Notes: a model not told the origin generated them from the sequence alone. Numbered from the stretch's first letter, positions 32,728 to 42,835 are shown. The stretch: 63,967 nucleotides of DNA from Xanthobacteraceae bacterium (GCA_019745775.1 JAIESR010000107.1:1-63967); one strand, 5' to 3'. Numbers and translations are program-made.

Positions 32728-33648
32728 TCAACCCTTCGCCGTTGCCGCTACTTCGGCGGCGAAGTCGGACTCAACACGCTCGATACCTTCACCGCGGTCA
32801 AAGCGTACAAAACCGGTGACCTTGATCGGCGCGCCGACCTTGCCCTCGGCCTCTTTCAGAGCCTGTGCCACGCTCTTCTTGTCGTCATGGATGAACGGCT
32901 GATCGAGCAGGCAGACCTCTTTGTAGAAGGTCTTGAGCCCTGATTCGACGATCTTGTCGACGACATTCGCAGGCTTTCCCTGTGCCTTGGCCTTGTCAGC
33001 GAGCACGTCCTTTTCCCGGCTGATGACCGCGGGGTCGAGGCCGGACGGATCGATAGCCTGCGGGTTGGACGCAGCGACATGCATCGCGACCTGGCGGCCG
33101 ATACGCGCCAACTCGTCCGCATCGCCCGACGACTCGAGTCCGACGATGACGCTCATCTTGCCGAGGCCATCGATCACGGCGCCATGCACATAGCTCGACA
33201 CCACGCCCTGTTCGACCGACAGCGACGCCGCGCGCCGCAACGTCATGTTCTCGCCGATCTTGGCGACCGTTTCCGCGATCGCATCGGCGACCGTGATGGC
33301 GCCGACCTTGGCGGCCTTGATCTTCTCGACGTCGGTGCCGACGTCGAACGCAACATCGGCGATCATCTTGACCAGGCCCTGGAAGAGATCATTGCGGGCG
33401 ACGAAGTCGGTCTCCGAATTGACCTCGACCACAACGCCCTTCTTGCCCTTCACGGCGGCGCCGGTCAGGCCTTCGGCCGCGACGCGGCCGGCCTTCTTGG
33501 CGGCCTTCGACAGGCCTTTCTTGCGCAGCCAGTCGACGGCGGCGTCCATGTTGCCGTCGTTCTCGCCGAGCGCCGCCTTGCAATCCATCATGCCCGCGCC
33601 GGTCGCCTCGCGCAGTTCCTTGACCATCTGTGCGGAAATGTTGGCCAT
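32728..33648 (-). CDS. tsf: Elongation factor Ts
   Basis: A 306-residue nucleotide exchange factor for EF-Tu. The start [19 protein letters not shown] at 33648 has GAGGAC upstream. [10 protein letters not shown] and [14 protein letters not shown] are signatures, and two Ts core domains are visible. It is co-transcribed with rpsB, 114 bases upstream. Confidence 0.98.
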   Translation of the reverse strand: MANISAQMVKELREATGAGMMDCKAALGENDGNMDAAVDWLRKKGLSKAAKKAGRVAAEGLTGAAVKGKKGVVVEVNSETDFVARNDLFQGLVKMIADVAFDVGTDVEKIKAAKVGAITVADAIAETVAKIGENMTLRRAASLSVEQGVVSSYVHGAVIDGLGKMSVIVGLESSGDADELARIGRQVAMHVAASNPQAIDPSGLDPAVISREKDVLADKAKAQGKPANVVDKIVESGLKTFYKEVCLLDQPFIHDDKKSVAQALKEAEGKVGAPIKVTGFVRFDRGEGIERVESDFAAEVAATAKG

Positions 33649-33762
33649 CGAGGTTGTCCTCTTGTTCGGTCCGGCCGGGCATGGGCCCGGCACATCATCG
33701 GTGTCTGCAGGTGTGACGACGGGGCGTCTACGATACGAAGGAGCTTGCGAGCGCGCTGAAGC

Positions 33763-34758
33763 TTATTCGGCTTCGGCGGTGAGCTCCTTCGCCTTGGCGA
33801 TCCAGCTGTCCACCCGGCCCGGCAACCCGACCTCTTCACCGATCTTATGACCAGCGTCGGGGCCAAGACCCGCAATCTGCCAGTAATGGAAAATGCCGAG
33901 ATCGTTGAGCTTCTTCTCGATCGCCGGCGAGACGTGCCCGAGTTTCTTGAGATCGTCGGCAACGCCACGCGGTCCCGAGAGCACCTCGTAACCGACACCG
34001 TCGGCAGCCGGCACCTCCTCGGCGATCGGCTGCGCCGCAGCGCCGACGTCGATGCCGCGCTCGCCCTGGCCGCGCGCAATGCCGTCGATCGCCGCCTTGG
34101 CGACGAGATCGCAATACAGCGAAATCGCGCGGCTGGCGTCGTCATTGCCGGGCACGACAAAGGTGATGCCGTCGGGGTCGCAATTGGTGTCGACGATCGC
34201 CGCCACCGGAACGTTGAGGCGCCGCGCTTCCTTGATCGCGATGTCCTCTTTGTTCGTGTCGATCACGAACACCAGGTCGGGCAAGCCGCCCATGTCCTTG
34301 ATGCCGCCGAGCGCGCGGTCGAGCTTGTCGCGCTCGCGCTGCAGATCGAGGCGCTCCTTCTTGGTGTAGCCGCCGGCTTCGTTCGACGCGAGCATCTCGT
34401 CGAGCTTGCGCAGCCGCGAAATCGAGCCCGAGATCGTCTTCCAGTTGGTCAGCGTGCCGCCGAGCCAGCGCGAGTTGACGTAGTACTGCGCGCATTTCTT
34501 TGCCGCCTCGGCGACGGGATCCTGCGCCTGCCGCTTGGTGCCGACGAACAGGATGCGCCCACCCTTGGCGACCGTGTCGCTGACGGCCTGCAGGGCACGG
34601 TGCAGCATCGGCACCGACTGCGCGAGGTCGACGATGTGAATGTTGTTGCGGGTGCCGAAGATGTACGAGGCCATCTTCGGATTCCAACGGTGGGCCTGAT
34701 GGCCGAAATGCACGCCAGCTTCCAACAGCTGGCGCATCGAGAAGTCGGGAAGCGCCAT
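33763..34758 (-). CDS. rpsB: 30S ribosomal protein S2
   Basis: A 331-residue S2 protein. The core (1-230; [47 protein letters not shown]) is normal. A C-terminal extension of about 75 residues ([40 protein letters not shown]) resembles a helix-hairpin-helix domain, as in other Rhizobiales S2 proteins. It is the first gene of the rpsB-tsf-pyrH-frr run, with a good promoter about 100 bases upstream. Confidence 0.97.
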   Translation of the reverse strand: MALPDFSMRQLLEAGVHFGHQAHRWNPKMASYIFGTRNNIHIVDLAQSVPMLHRALQAVSDTVAKGGRILFVGTKRQAQDPVAEAAKKCAQYYVNSRWLGGTLTNWKTISGSISRLRKLDEMLASNEAGGYTKKERLDLQRERDKLDRALGGIKDMGGLPDLVFVIDTNKEDIAIKEARRLNVPVAAIVDTNCDPDGITFVVPGNDDASRAISLYCDLVAKAAIDGIARGQGERGIDVGAAAQPIAEEVPAADGVGYEVLSGPRGVADDLKKLGHVSPAIEKKLNDLGIFHYWQIAGLGPDAGHKIGEEVGLPGRVDSWIAKAKELTAEAE

Positions 34759-34861
34759 TATCGTTCTCCGGTTGATCCGCCGCGGACCAGTGAGCCCATC
34801 CGAGGATTCGGACGGAGCCACCGGACGGCCTTAAGCCAAGGTCCGCGTGTGAGATGGCGGC

Positions 34862-34890
34862 TATATAAGGGCGAGCCCCCCTGGAAGCAA
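34862..34890 (-). promoter_or_regulatory. Sigma-70 type promoter of rpsB
   Basis: On the minus strand TTGCTT (-35, 34885-34890) and TATATA (-10, 34862-34867) are separated by 17 bp. The message would carry a leader of roughly 100 bases, long enough for autoregulation by S2, which is known in other bacteria but not shown here. Confidence 0.65.
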
Positions 34891-34986
34891 GCGAAATGGC
34901 CGGAAAACGCGCGTTTGAGCCGCATTCCCGTCCGCCACCAAATCCCCTAGCCTGATTGACATAAAAGAAACACGGCGGAGGAAGGC

Positions 34987-35967
34987 ATGCTGCCCAGGAC
35001 CTGTCTGGCCGTGACCGGCCTTGCCCTTTTGGGCCTCGGCCTCCCGGCCGTCCCTGCGGCAGCCCAAGGCGACTACCCCAGCCGGACGGTCCGGATCATC
35101 GTCCCGGCCACCCCGGGCGGCGGCAGCGATACCTTCGCTCGCGTGGTCGCCCAGCACCTCGCCAGGGAGCTGAACCAGCAATTCGTGGTCGAGAACCGGC
35201 CCGGCGGAGGCACCCTGCCCGCCATGGAATACGTCGCCGGCCTGCCGGCGGACGGCTACACCCTCTACCTCTCCCCCGCGACGACGACGTCGATGCACCT
35301 CGTCCGCAACGCCATGCCGTGGGACGTGCGCAAGACGTTTACCGGCCTGACCCAGCTCGCCGTGGTGCCGCAGGGGCTGGTGCTCAATCCCAAGGTGCCG
35401 GCCACCTCGGTCAGGGAATTCATCGCGCTGGCCAAGCGCGAGCCGGGCAAGCTCACCTACGGCTCGGCCGGTCCCGGCACCGCGCCGCACATGGCGATGG
35501 AACTGTTCAATCTGATGGCCGGCATCAAGATCCAGCACGTCCCGTACCGAGGCGTGTCGCAGTCGGTGACCGATATCCTGGGCGGCAGCATTTCCGGGAT
35601 GATGCTCAACCTGGTGACGGCGAAGCCGCACGTCGAGGCCGGTCAACTGCGCATCCTCGGAATCTCCAGCGCCAAGCGCTCGAGCGCGATGCCGGAGGTC
35701 CCGACCATCGCCGAAGTCGGCGTTCCTGGCTTCGAAGCGCAGCAGTGGTTCGGACTGTTGGCGCGCGCCGGCACCCCGCCCGACATCCTCGCCAAGCTGC
35801 AGAGGCTCATCGCCGACGCGATGCGGACGCCGGAGATGCAGGCGCGGCTCAAGACCGAGGGCGCCGACGCCGTGGTGAACACGCCCGACGAGTTCCAGAA
35901 GCTGATCAGCGACGAGATCGATCGATGGACCAAGCTCGCCGCGGCGATCAACCTGAAGCCGGAATAG
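34987..35967 (+). CDS. TctC/Bug family solute-binding protein
   Basis: A 326-residue periplasmic binding protein of the tripartite tricarboxylate transporter family. A signal peptide (1-26, ending PAAAQG) precedes the typical YPSRTVRIIVPATPGGGSD and NRPGGGTLPAMEYVAG. Members bind small carboxylates or aromatics, often without linked membrane subunits; none is seen here. It converges on a second TctC-type gene with a gap of 6 bases. The pair starts an accessory cassette between rpsB and dnaE. Confidence 0.92.
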   Translation: MLPRTCLAVTGLALLGLGLPAVPAAAQGDYPSRTVRIIVPATPGGGSDTFARVVAQHLARELNQQFVVENRPGGGTLPAMEYVAGLPADGYTLYLSPATTTSMHLVRNAMPWDVRKTFTGLTQLAVVPQGLVLNPKVPATSVREFIALAKREPGKLTYGSAGPGTAPHMAMELFNLMAGIKIQHVPYRGVSQSVTDILGGSISGMMLNLVTAKPHVEAGQLRILGISSAKRSSAMPEVPTIAEVGVPGFEAQQWFGLLARAGTPPDILAKLQRLIADAMRTPEMQARLKTEGADAVVNTPDEFQKLISDEIDRWTKLAAAINLKPE

Positions 35968-35973
35968 CCCGCG

Positions 35974-37014
35974 CTAATTCGACGTGAAGATCGTCTGCGC
36001 GCGGCCGACCACGTTGGCCGGCGACTTGTAGAGCCGCTCGATCATCGACTGCACCTCGGCGCCGCCGACGAACTCGAGTTCGAGGCCGATCTTCGCTCCG
36101 TCCGCGATGAACTGCGGGTCGCGCATGGTGTCGGCAAATGCCTTGCGCAGCACCTCGACAACCCGCGGGTCGACGCCCGGCGGCGCCACCACCGGCCGCC
36201 CCATGGCGTTGCGCGAGAAGATCATTTCAAGGACCTGACGGTCGTCGGGGTTCGTTATCAGGTCGGCGATCAACGGAATATCGGGCAGCTCCTTGTGCTT
36301 CCTGAATGCAATTTGAAGGATGATCTTGAGCGAGCCGTTGTCGAGCTGCGCTTTGTTGCCTGACTTCGCGACGCCCCACGAGTAGCCCACGATGCCGTCG
36401 AGTTCACCCCGCTCGACCGCGAGCATGATCTCTTGCGTGCCGGGATAGCCGGAAATCGGCTTCAGCTTGGTGCCAAGCAACGCGTTGAGTGCTGCCGTAA
36501 ACGCGTGCTGATCGCCGCCGACACCGGTCGATCCCACCTGCAACGGCGTGCCCTTGAGCACATCGGCCAAAGTCTTCACCGGGCCCGGCTGCCGGATGAA
36601 GAAGCCACCGACCTCGTTGTTCATGCTGCCGATCCACGCGAATTTCGTGGAATCGAACTTCGCCAGCGAGGCGCTGCCACCAAGCAGCGGCTCCATCGCG
36701 AGGCCGCGCCCGATCAACGCGATTTCGGTGCCGTCTTTGGGTGCCGCGTTGAAAATGTAGTTGGCAAGATTGAGCGAGCCTCCGCCCGGCCGGTTCTGCG
36801 GCACGACCGTCGGATTGCCGGGCAGATGGCGGCCGAGATGGCGCGCCAGCAGCCGCCCGTAGGTGTCGTAGCCGAAGCCGGTCGGCGAATAGCCGATCGA
36901 GACCTTGAGCTGCTTGCCGGCGAAGCTGACCGGCGCCGTCTCCGCGCGCGCCACCGACGTCACGCCGGCCAGCGCCGCGCATACGAGAAGCCTGGTGAGC
37001 ACTCGGGTTCGCAT
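35974..37014 (-). CDS. Second TctC/Bug-type binding protein
   Basis: A 346-residue exported binding protein, more divergent than its neighbour. The start at 37014 (MRTRVLTRLLVCAALAG) opens a signal peptide ending SVARA. VSIGYSPTGFGYDTYGRLLARH and QNRPGGGSLNLANYIF are family features. It ends GRAQTIFTSN. It follows the isochorismatase-family gene by 5 bases on the same strand and is probably the uptake component of that operon. Confidence 0.9.
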   Translation of the reverse strand: MRTRVLTRLLVCAALAGVTSVARAETAPVSFAGKQLKVSIGYSPTGFGYDTYGRLLARHLGRHLPGNPTVVPQNRPGGGSLNLANYIFNAAPKDGTEIALIGRGLAMEPLLGGSASLAKFDSTKFAWIGSMNNEVGGFFIRQPGPVKTLADVLKGTPLQVGSTGVGGDQHAFTAALNALLGTKLKPISGYPGTQEIMLAVERGELDGIVGYSWGVAKSGNKAQLDNGSLKIILQIAFRKHKELPDIPLIADLITNPDDRQVLEMIFSRNAMGRPVVAPPGVDPRVVEVLRKAFADTMRDPQFIADGAKIGLELEFVGGAEVQSMIERLYKSPANVVGRAQTIFTSN

Positions 37015-37019
37015 GGGGA

Positions 37020-37733
37020 TCACTCCGCGGCGCGCGCCATGTGCAGGCCGTCGAGATGGGCGACCACCTCGTCGAGATGCATCACGTCGGCGTATTTGTG
37101 GTGCAGGTCGAACAGATTGATCTTGTGGGTCAGCTCGGCGCGGTCGTAGGTGCATTCCTCCACGATGGTGACGTGGAAGCCGCTCGAATGCGCGTCGACC
37201 GCGCTCGCCCGCACGCAGCCGGAGGTGCTCTCGCCGCAGACGATCACGCTCGACACGTCGAGGATGGTCAAATGCGAAATGAGCGGCGTGCCCTGGAATA
37301 CGCTGGCGCGCTGCTTCTTGATCACGATGTCGTTCGGCTCGACCGGAAATTCGCGATAGATCTCGAACGCGTCCGGCGCCGGCGTCGGCCGCGAGCTCTT
37401 GGTCGACACCGCGCCGCGCGGACGGTTGTTGGGCCGCGTCTCCTGGGTGCAGAAGAAAATCGGGATGCCGGCGCGGCGCGCGGCGGCGAACAATTTCTTG
37501 GTCGGCGCGATCGCCTGATGCGCGAAGATCCCGCAAGTGTTGGGATAGCGCTCGTTGATCTCGACCGGCGGCAACGGCCCGCCGCGATAGACCAGGTCAT
37601 AGAGATCGATCGCCAGCAGCGCGGGACGCGGGCCGACGAAGGTCTCGCGGCGCCAGCCTTTGTAGAGCTCGAGATCGGATGCCGGAACGACGTCCTTCCA
37701 GCAGTGGTCGTTGAATTTCTCGATCGAGGCCAT
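37020..37733 (-). CDS. Isochorismatase-family cysteine hydrolase
   Basis: A 237-residue hydrolase. The catalytic Asp is in LLAIDLYDLVYRG, the Lys lies in the central part, and the nucleophilic Cys is in VIVCGESTSGCVRASAVDA. The family includes nicotinamidases, N-carbamoylsarcosine amidase and maleamate amidohydrolase. Pairing with an FAD monooxygenase of the 6-hydroxynicotinate or salicylate type favours an amide-cleaving step in aromatic or N-heterocycle breakdown, but the substrate is unknown. Confidence 0.88.
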   Translation of the reverse strand: MASIEKFNDHCWKDVVPASDLELYKGWRRETFVGPRPALLAIDLYDLVYRGGPLPPVEINERYPNTCGIFAHQAIAPTKKLFAAARRAGIPIFFCTQETRPNNRPRGAVSTKSSRPTPAPDAFEIYREFPVEPNDIVIKKQRASVFQGTPLISHLTILDVSSVIVCGESTSGCVRASAVDAHSSGFHVTIVEECTYDRAELTHKINLFDLHHKYADVMHLDEVVAHLDGLHMARAAE

Positions 37734-37773
37734 TCCCGTTTCTCCTGCTTAGGCGGTCGGCGGTGAACCGCGG

Positions 37774-38961
37774 CTACGCCGGCTGCGCCTCCGGTTGTTT
37801 GGTGACATCGTAGGTGAAAATCCACGTGCGATCGAGGAACGGCGGCGGCGGCACCTTGCGATTGTTGGCGAACTGCTGGCGCGACTGCAAGGTGACACGC
37901 GCGGTACGCGGCTGGCGTTCCGCGACGTAGCCGCGTAACGCGGCGTGGATGTCGTCGCGATGGCGGTCGAGATTGCGGCCAAGCACATAGCCGTCCTCGA
38001 TCGCCATGTTGCCGCCTTGCGCCAGCGTCGGCATGGTCGGATGCGCGGCGTCGCCCAGCAGCGTCACGCGTCCCCTGGTCCATTGCGGGATCGGGTCACG
38101 GTCGTAGATGCCCCACTTGTAGACGTGCTGCACGCAACTGAACATCCCGAGCAGCGCCTCGTTCCAGCCTTCGTAGGCAGCGAGCAGCTCGTCCGTCGAG
38201 CTTGGCACCGACCAGGATTCCTCGACCCACTGGTCGGTGACGTGGCCGGCGAAGATGTTGAGCACCGAACCGTCGCCGATCGGATAGCAGATCACGTGGC
38301 CGTTCGGCCCGATCCAGCCGTGATACTCGCCATGCGGCAGCTCGACCGACAGGTCGGGCCCGATCCGCGTCGGCACGCGCTCCATCGGCACCATGCAGCG
38401 CCAGCACATCTGCTCGGTGAAGCGCGGATTGTCGGCGCCGAACAGTTGCGCGCGGATGGCGGAGCGGATGCCGTCGGCGCCGATCACCGCATCGGCCTCG
38501 ATCTCGCGGCCGTCGGCGAAGCGCGCCACCGCGCTGCGCTCTGTCGACGTCGCGCCGGTGCAATTGGAATTGAGATGGATCGCGCGCTCCGGCAGCACGC
38601 TGCGCAACAGCTCATGCAGGTGCGCGCGGTGCAGCGTGGTGTAGGGCGCGCCGTATTCCTTCTCCGCCATGGCCTTCAGCGGCGTGCGATGGCGCAGGCT
38701 CGCGTCGTCCCACTTGATCGAGACCTGGTTGACCGGCTGGAACGCGATCTCTTTGAAGCGATCCCACAGCCCGAGCGCGCGGATGACCTTGACGCCATTG
38801 GGGCCGACCTGAAGCCCCGCCCCGACCTCTTCGAGCTTCGACGAGCGCTCGTAGACCTCGACCTCGAAGCCGCGCTGATGCAGCGCAACGGCGGCGGTCA
38901 GTCCGCCGATGCCCCCGCCCACGATCACCACGCGGTATGGACGGTTTGCTGCCATTTGCAT
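37774..38961 (-). CDS. FAD-dependent aromatic monooxygenase (NicC/salicylate hydroxylase-like)
   Basis: A 395-residue class A flavoprotein monooxygenase. The FAD-binding GxGxxG is VVIVGGGIGGLTAAVALHQ (about 11-29), the DG motif is AVIGADGIRSAIR, and the GD motif is RVTLLGDAAHPTMPTLAQGG. The C-terminal WIFTYDV resembles the end of 6-hydroxynicotinate 3-monooxygenase as I recall it. It hydroxylates an aromatic ring using NAD(P)H and oxygen. It heads the operon with the cysteine hydrolase and a TctC protein. Confidence 0.88.
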   Translation of the reverse strand: MQMAANRPYRVVIVGGGIGGLTAAVALHQRGFEVEVYERSSKLEEVGAGLQVGPNGVKVIRALGLWDRFKEIAFQPVNQVSIKWDDASLRHRTPLKAMAEKEYGAPYTTLHRAHLHELLRSVLPERAIHLNSNCTGATSTERSAVARFADGREIEADAVIGADGIRSAIRAQLFGADNPRFTEQMCWRCMVPMERVPTRIGPDLSVELPHGEYHGWIGPNGHVICYPIGDGSVLNIFAGHVTDQWVEESWSVPSSTDELLAAYEGWNEALLGMFSCVQHVYKWGIYDRDPIPQWTRGRVTLLGDAAHPTMPTLAQGGNMAIEDGYVLGRNLDRHRDDIHAALRGYVAERQPRTARVTLQSRQQFANNRKVPPPPFLDRTWIFTYDVTKQPEAQPA

Positions 38962-39001
38962 GTCCCAAGGCGTAGCCGCTCGCCGTGACGCTGTAAATGC
39001 G

Positions 39002-42000
39002 TCAGAGCGCCTGCACCTCGATCACGCCGGGGATCGCCTTGATGGCGCCGGCGATCTGCGGCGAGACCTTGAAGCGGCCGGGGAGTTTCACCTCGACCTC
39101 GGTACCCTCCCGGAGGATCAGCACCATCGAGACCTCGCCGTCGCCTTTGTTGGCGCCCGAGCGCTGCTGCGGCGCGCCGCCCTGTAGGCGCTTGGCGACG
39201 CTTTCGAGCGGCTTCTCGTCGCGCAGGAACACGCGCAGGCCCTTCTGCATCTTGGCGGCGGCCTCATCCAGAGATTCAACACTTTGAATCCGCGCGCGCA
39301 CGTCGTCGCCCTGCAGTTCCGCCGTCAGCCCGAGCAGCACCGCCTTGCCGGGCTCGAGCTGGTCGCGGAACGCTGCCAGCCCCTCGGAGAACAGCACCGC
39401 TTCGTAGTGACCGGACGGATCGGAGAGCCCGATGATCCCCATCTTGCTGCCGGTGCGGGTGCGCCGCTCCTGGCGCGACACCACCGAGCCCGCGACGCGG
39501 CCGGCGCTGGCGCCCGCCTTCACGCTGCGGGCGAATTCCGCCCACGACTGCACGCGCATGCGCTGGAGCGCCGGCGCATAGTCGTCGAGCGGATGGCCGG
39601 ACAGGAAGAAGCCGATGGCGTCGAACTCCTTTTGCAGGCGCTCCGCCGGCGGCCACGGCTCGACCGACGGCAAAGCGAGCGGCGTGCGCGCCGCCGGTCC
39701 GCCGAACAGCTCGGACTGGCCCACCACCGCCGAGTCATGCGCGCGCTGCGCCGACCCGAGGACCGTGTCGACGGATGCATAGGCGCGCGCCCGGTTGGCC
39801 TCGAGCTCGTCGAAGGCGCCAGAGGCCGCGAGACTTTCCAGCACACGCTTGTTCACGGCGCGCGGATTGATGCGGCCTGCAAAGTCGGAGAGATCGGCGA
39901 ACAGCTTGCTGCCGCGCGCCGCAACGATGGCTTCGACCGCCTGCGCGCCGACGCCCTTGAGCGCCGCCAGCGAGTAGTGGATCGCACCGTTCTCGACGTC
40001 GAACGCGACGCCGGAGCGGTTGACCGACGGCGGCACGACCTTGATGCCGAGGCGTTCGGCTTCGGAACGGAATTCGGAGAGCTTGTCGGTGTTGCCCATA
40101 TCGAGGGTCATCGACGCAGCAAGAAACTCGACGGGGTAGTTCGCCTTCATGTAGGCGGTCTGGTAGGCGACCAACGCGTACGCCGCCGCGTGGCTCTTGT
40201 TGAAGCCGTATTCCGCGAAGCGCTCCAGAAGGTCGAAGATCGCGTCGGCCTGCTGGCGCTCGATGCCGCGCTCGGTCGACCCTTTCACGAAATGCGCGCG
40301 CTGCTCCTGCATCTCGCTGCGGATCTTCTTGCCCATGGCGCGGCGCAAGAGGTCGGCCTGGCCGAGCGTATAGCCGGCGAGGATCTGCGCGGCCTGCATC
40401 ACCTGTTCCTGGTAGACGATGACGCCGAAGGTCTCGCGCAGGATCGGCTCGAGCTTGGGATGGATGTAGTCGGGGTCCTCCATCCGGTGCTTGCGCGCGC
40501 AATAGGTCGGGATGTTCGCCATCGGGCCCGGCCGGTAGAGCGCGACCAGCGCGATGATGTCCTCGAACCGGTCGGGCCGCATGTCGAGCAGCGCGCGCCG
40601 CATGCCCTGGCTTTCCAGTTGGAAGATGCCCACCGCCTCGGCCCGCGCCAGCGACTCATAGGTCTTCTTGTCGTCGAGCGGTATCGACGCGAGATCGACC
40701 TCGATGCCGCGCTTGCGCAGCAACGCCACTGCGGTCTGTAGCACGGTCAGCGTCTTGAGGCCGAGGAAGTCGAATTTCACGAGGCCCGCCGGCTCGACCC
40801 ATTTCATGTTGAACTGGGTCACCGGCATGTGGGATTTCGGATCGCGGTAGAGCGGGACGAGCTCCGCGAGCGGCCGCTCGCCGATCACGATGCCGGCGGC
40901 GTGGGTGGAGGCGTGGCGGTGGAGGCCTTCGAGCTTCTGCGCGATGTCGAAGGCGCGCCGCACCACCGGATCGCGGTCGCGCTCGGCCTGGAGCCGCGGC
41001 TCGTCGTCGATCGCGCGCTTGAGCGTGACCGGGTTGGCCGGGTTTTGCGGCACGAGCTTGGTGAGCTTGTCGACCTGCCCATACGGCATCTGTAGCACAC
41101 GGCCGACGTCGCGCAGCACGCCACGCGCCTGCAAGGTGCCGAAGGTGATGATCTGCGCCACCTGATCGCGGCCGTATTTCTGCTGAACGTAGCGGATCAC
41201 CTCGTCGCGGCGGTCCTGGCAGAAGTCGATGTCGAAGTCCGGCATCGACACGCGCTCGGGATTGAGGAAGCGCTCGAACAGGAGGTCGAAGCGGATCGGG
41301 TCGAGATCGGTGATGGTGAGCGAATACGCGACCAGCGAGCCGGCGCCGGAGCCGCGGCCCGGCCCGACCGGGATGCCTTTGGACTTCGCCCACTTGATGA
41401 AGTCGGCGACGATCAGGAAGTAGCCGGGATATTTCATCCCTTCGATGACGCGCAGCTCGAATTCCAGCCGCTCGCGGTATTCCTCGAGGGTGCGTCCGGG
41501 CGCGAGCCCGTGCGCGGCGATGCGGCGATCCAGCCCCTCGACCGCCTGGCGGCGCAGCTCGGCGCCCTCGTCGACCGAGGCGTGCTCGTCGCCGACCGAG
41601 AACCGCGGCAGGATCGGCGCCTTGGTGCGCGGCCGGTAGGCGCATCGCCGCGCGATCTCGACGGTCGACGCGACCGCTTCCGGCAGGTCCGAGAACATCG
41701 CCGCCATCTCGGCGCGGCTTTTGAAACGATGCTCGGCGGTGAGCTGGCGGCGGTCGCTGTCGGCGACCAGCCGGCCCTCGGCGATCGCGATCAGCGCGTC
41801 ATGCGCCTCGTAGTCCTCGCGGGTCGCGAAATACGGCTCGTTGGCGGCGACCAGCGGGAGGCTCTTGGCGTAGGCCATCTCGATCAGCACCGGCTCGGTC
41901 GTGCGCTCGCTCTCCTCGCCATGGCGCTGCAGCTCGACATAGAGCCGATCGCCGAACAGCCTGGCCAGCGCATCGCAGCGCGCCGCCGCCAGCGTGCTGT

Positions 42001-42472
42001 TGCCTCCGACGATGGCGGCGTCGAGCGGCCCGCCCGGCCCGCCCGTCAGCGCGATCAGGCCGTCGGCCTCGCCGTCGAGCCAGTCGAGCTTGATGTGCGG
42101 CGCCTCGTTCGCCGGGCTCTCCAGGAAGGCGCGCGAATTGAGCCGCATCAGGCTGCGGTAGCCGGCCTCGCGGGCGGCGAGCAGCACGATACGCTGGCGC
42201 GCCGGCGTGGTGGCGGCGCCCGGATGGCGCCCGGTGGTGTCCTGATCGCCGAAATCGACCGCCAGCGCGCAGCCGATGATCGGCTGCACGCCATAGCCGG
42301 CGAGCTTTTCGGAGAATTCGAGCGCCCCGAACATGTTGTCGGTGTCGGTCAGCGCCAGCGCCGGCTGGTGGTCGGCCTTGGCGAGCTCCGCCAGGCGCGC
42401 GATGGTCAGCGCGCCTTCCAGGAGCGAATACGACGAGTGGACATGCAGGTGCACGAAGCCGGGTCCGGCCAT
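39002..42472 (-). CDS. dnaE: DNA polymerase III alpha subunit
   Basis: An 1156-residue replicative polymerase. The start MAGPGFVHLHVHSSYSLLEG at 42472 has GAGGAC upstream; the longer frame to 42577 is not supported. Order: PHP domain (1-about 280), polymerase core with catalytic aspartates in MPDFDIDFCQDRRDEVI, helix-hairpin-helix region, OB fold (about 990-1060) and C-terminal tau-binding part. In the PHP domain the first HxH is intact, but the usual TDHxNMFG reads TDTDNMFG and the usual NDxHY reads NEPYF. The PHP is therefore probably not an active exonuclease. Confidence 0.97.
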   Translation of the reverse strand: MAGPGFVHLHVHSSYSLLEGALTIARLAELAKADHQPALALTDTDNMFGALEFSEKLAGYGVQPIIGCALAVDFGDQDTTGRHPGAATTPARQRIVLLAAREAGYRSLMRLNSRAFLESPANEAPHIKLDWLDGEADGLIALTGGPGGPLDAAIVGGNSTLAAARCDALARLFGDRLYVELQRHGEESERTTEPVLIEMAYAKSLPLVAANEPYFATREDYEAHDALIAIAEGRLVADSDRRQLTAEHRFKSRAEMAAMFSDLPEAVASTVEIARRCAYRPRTKAPILPRFSVGDEHASVDEGAELRRQAVEGLDRRIAAHGLAPGRTLEEYRERLEFELRVIEGMKYPGYFLIVADFIKWAKSKGIPVGPGRGSGAGSLVAYSLTITDLDPIRFDLLFERFLNPERVSMPDFDIDFCQDRRDEVIRYVQQKYGRDQVAQIITFGTLQARGVLRDVGRVLQMPYGQVDKLTKLVPQNPANPVTLKRAIDDEPRLQAERDRDPVVRRAFDIAQKLEGLHRHASTHAAGIVIGERPLAELVPLYRDPKSHMPVTQFNMKWVEPAGLVKFDFLGLKTLTVLQTAVALLRKRGIEVDLASIPLDDKKTYESLARAEAVGIFQLESQGMRRALLDMRPDRFEDIIALVALYRPGPMANIPTYCARKHRMEDPDYIHPKLEPILRETFGVIVYQEQVMQAAQILAGYTLGQADLLRRAMGKKIRSEMQEQRAHFVKGSTERGIERQQADAIFDLLERFAEYGFNKSHAAAYALVAYQTAYMKANYPVEFLAASMTLDMGNTDKLSEFRSEAERLGIKVVPPSVNRSGVAFDVENGAIHYSLAALKGVGAQAVEAIVAARGSKLFADLSDFAGRINPRAVNKRVLESLAASGAFDELEANRARAYASVDTVLGSAQRAHDSAVVGQSELFGGPAARTPLALPSVEPWPPAERLQKEFDAIGFFLSGHPLDDYAPALQRMRVQSWAEFARSVKAGASAGRVAGSVVSRQERRTRTGSKMGIIGLSDPSGHYEAVLFSEGLAAFRDQLEPGKAVLLGLTAELQGDDVRARIQSVESLDEAAAKMQKGLRVFLRDEKPLESVAKRLQGGAPQQRSGANKGDGEVSMVLILREGTEVEVKLPGRFKVSPQIAGAIKAIPGVIEVQAL

Positions 42473-42718
42473 CAGGTCCTCACGAATCTCTTTGAAATAT
42501 CGTGAGGATCGTCCTTGGCGGTGTCCACCTTCAGCGCGCGTCCCGGGCGGGTCATCCGACTTTTCCCCAGGGGGCAAATCTTACAGCCCAAGCGACGGCC
42601 GTAAGATTGCAAAAACGTGAAATTCTATCATTTTTTCAATCGCTTAATCGCCAATCTTACAAACTTACACCGCTTACCACTGTTCTGCACCGTGCTAGGT
42701 TACCACCGGTCTGCCCTG
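42473..42718. other. Gap between dnaE and the SOS microprotein gene
   Basis: An AT-richer stretch of about 245 bases, upstream of dnaE on its strand, so it should hold the dnaE promoter. The core AATCTTAC occurs at 42577-42584, in reverse at 42601-42608, and again at 42653-42660, followed by TTACACC and CTTACC. The first two form an inverted repeat with a 16-base centre. Confidence 0.5.
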
Positions 42719-42817
42719 TCACAGCGTCGCGATGACCTGCGCCCAGATCACGACCATGCCGATGAACAGGGCGAGCGAGGTCAGGGCAGCGGCTTCCTCA
42801 ATCAGCGAACGGATCAT
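42719..42817 (-). CDS. 32-residue SOS-regulated membrane microprotein
   Basis: A complete gene for 32 residues. It begins MIRSLIEEAAA, continues as one long hydrophobic helix (LTSLALFIGMVVIWAQVIA) and ends TL before TGA. A strong ribosome-binding site (GGAGGAG, 42824-42830) lies 7 bases upstream. Its promoter (TTGACT, 18 bp, TATGTT) contains two exact LexA boxes, so expression should be off until DNA damage. I do not recognise the sequence. Its size, single helix and SOS control match SidA of Caulobacter, a 29-residue SOS-induced inhibitor of the divisome. That comparison rests on properties, not on aligned sequence. It sits between dnaE and an RTX-like gene. Confidence 0.82.
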   Translation of the reverse strand: MIRSLIEEAAALTSLALFIGMVVIWAQVIATL

Positions 42818-42835
42818 GGGTGTCTCCTCCGAAAA

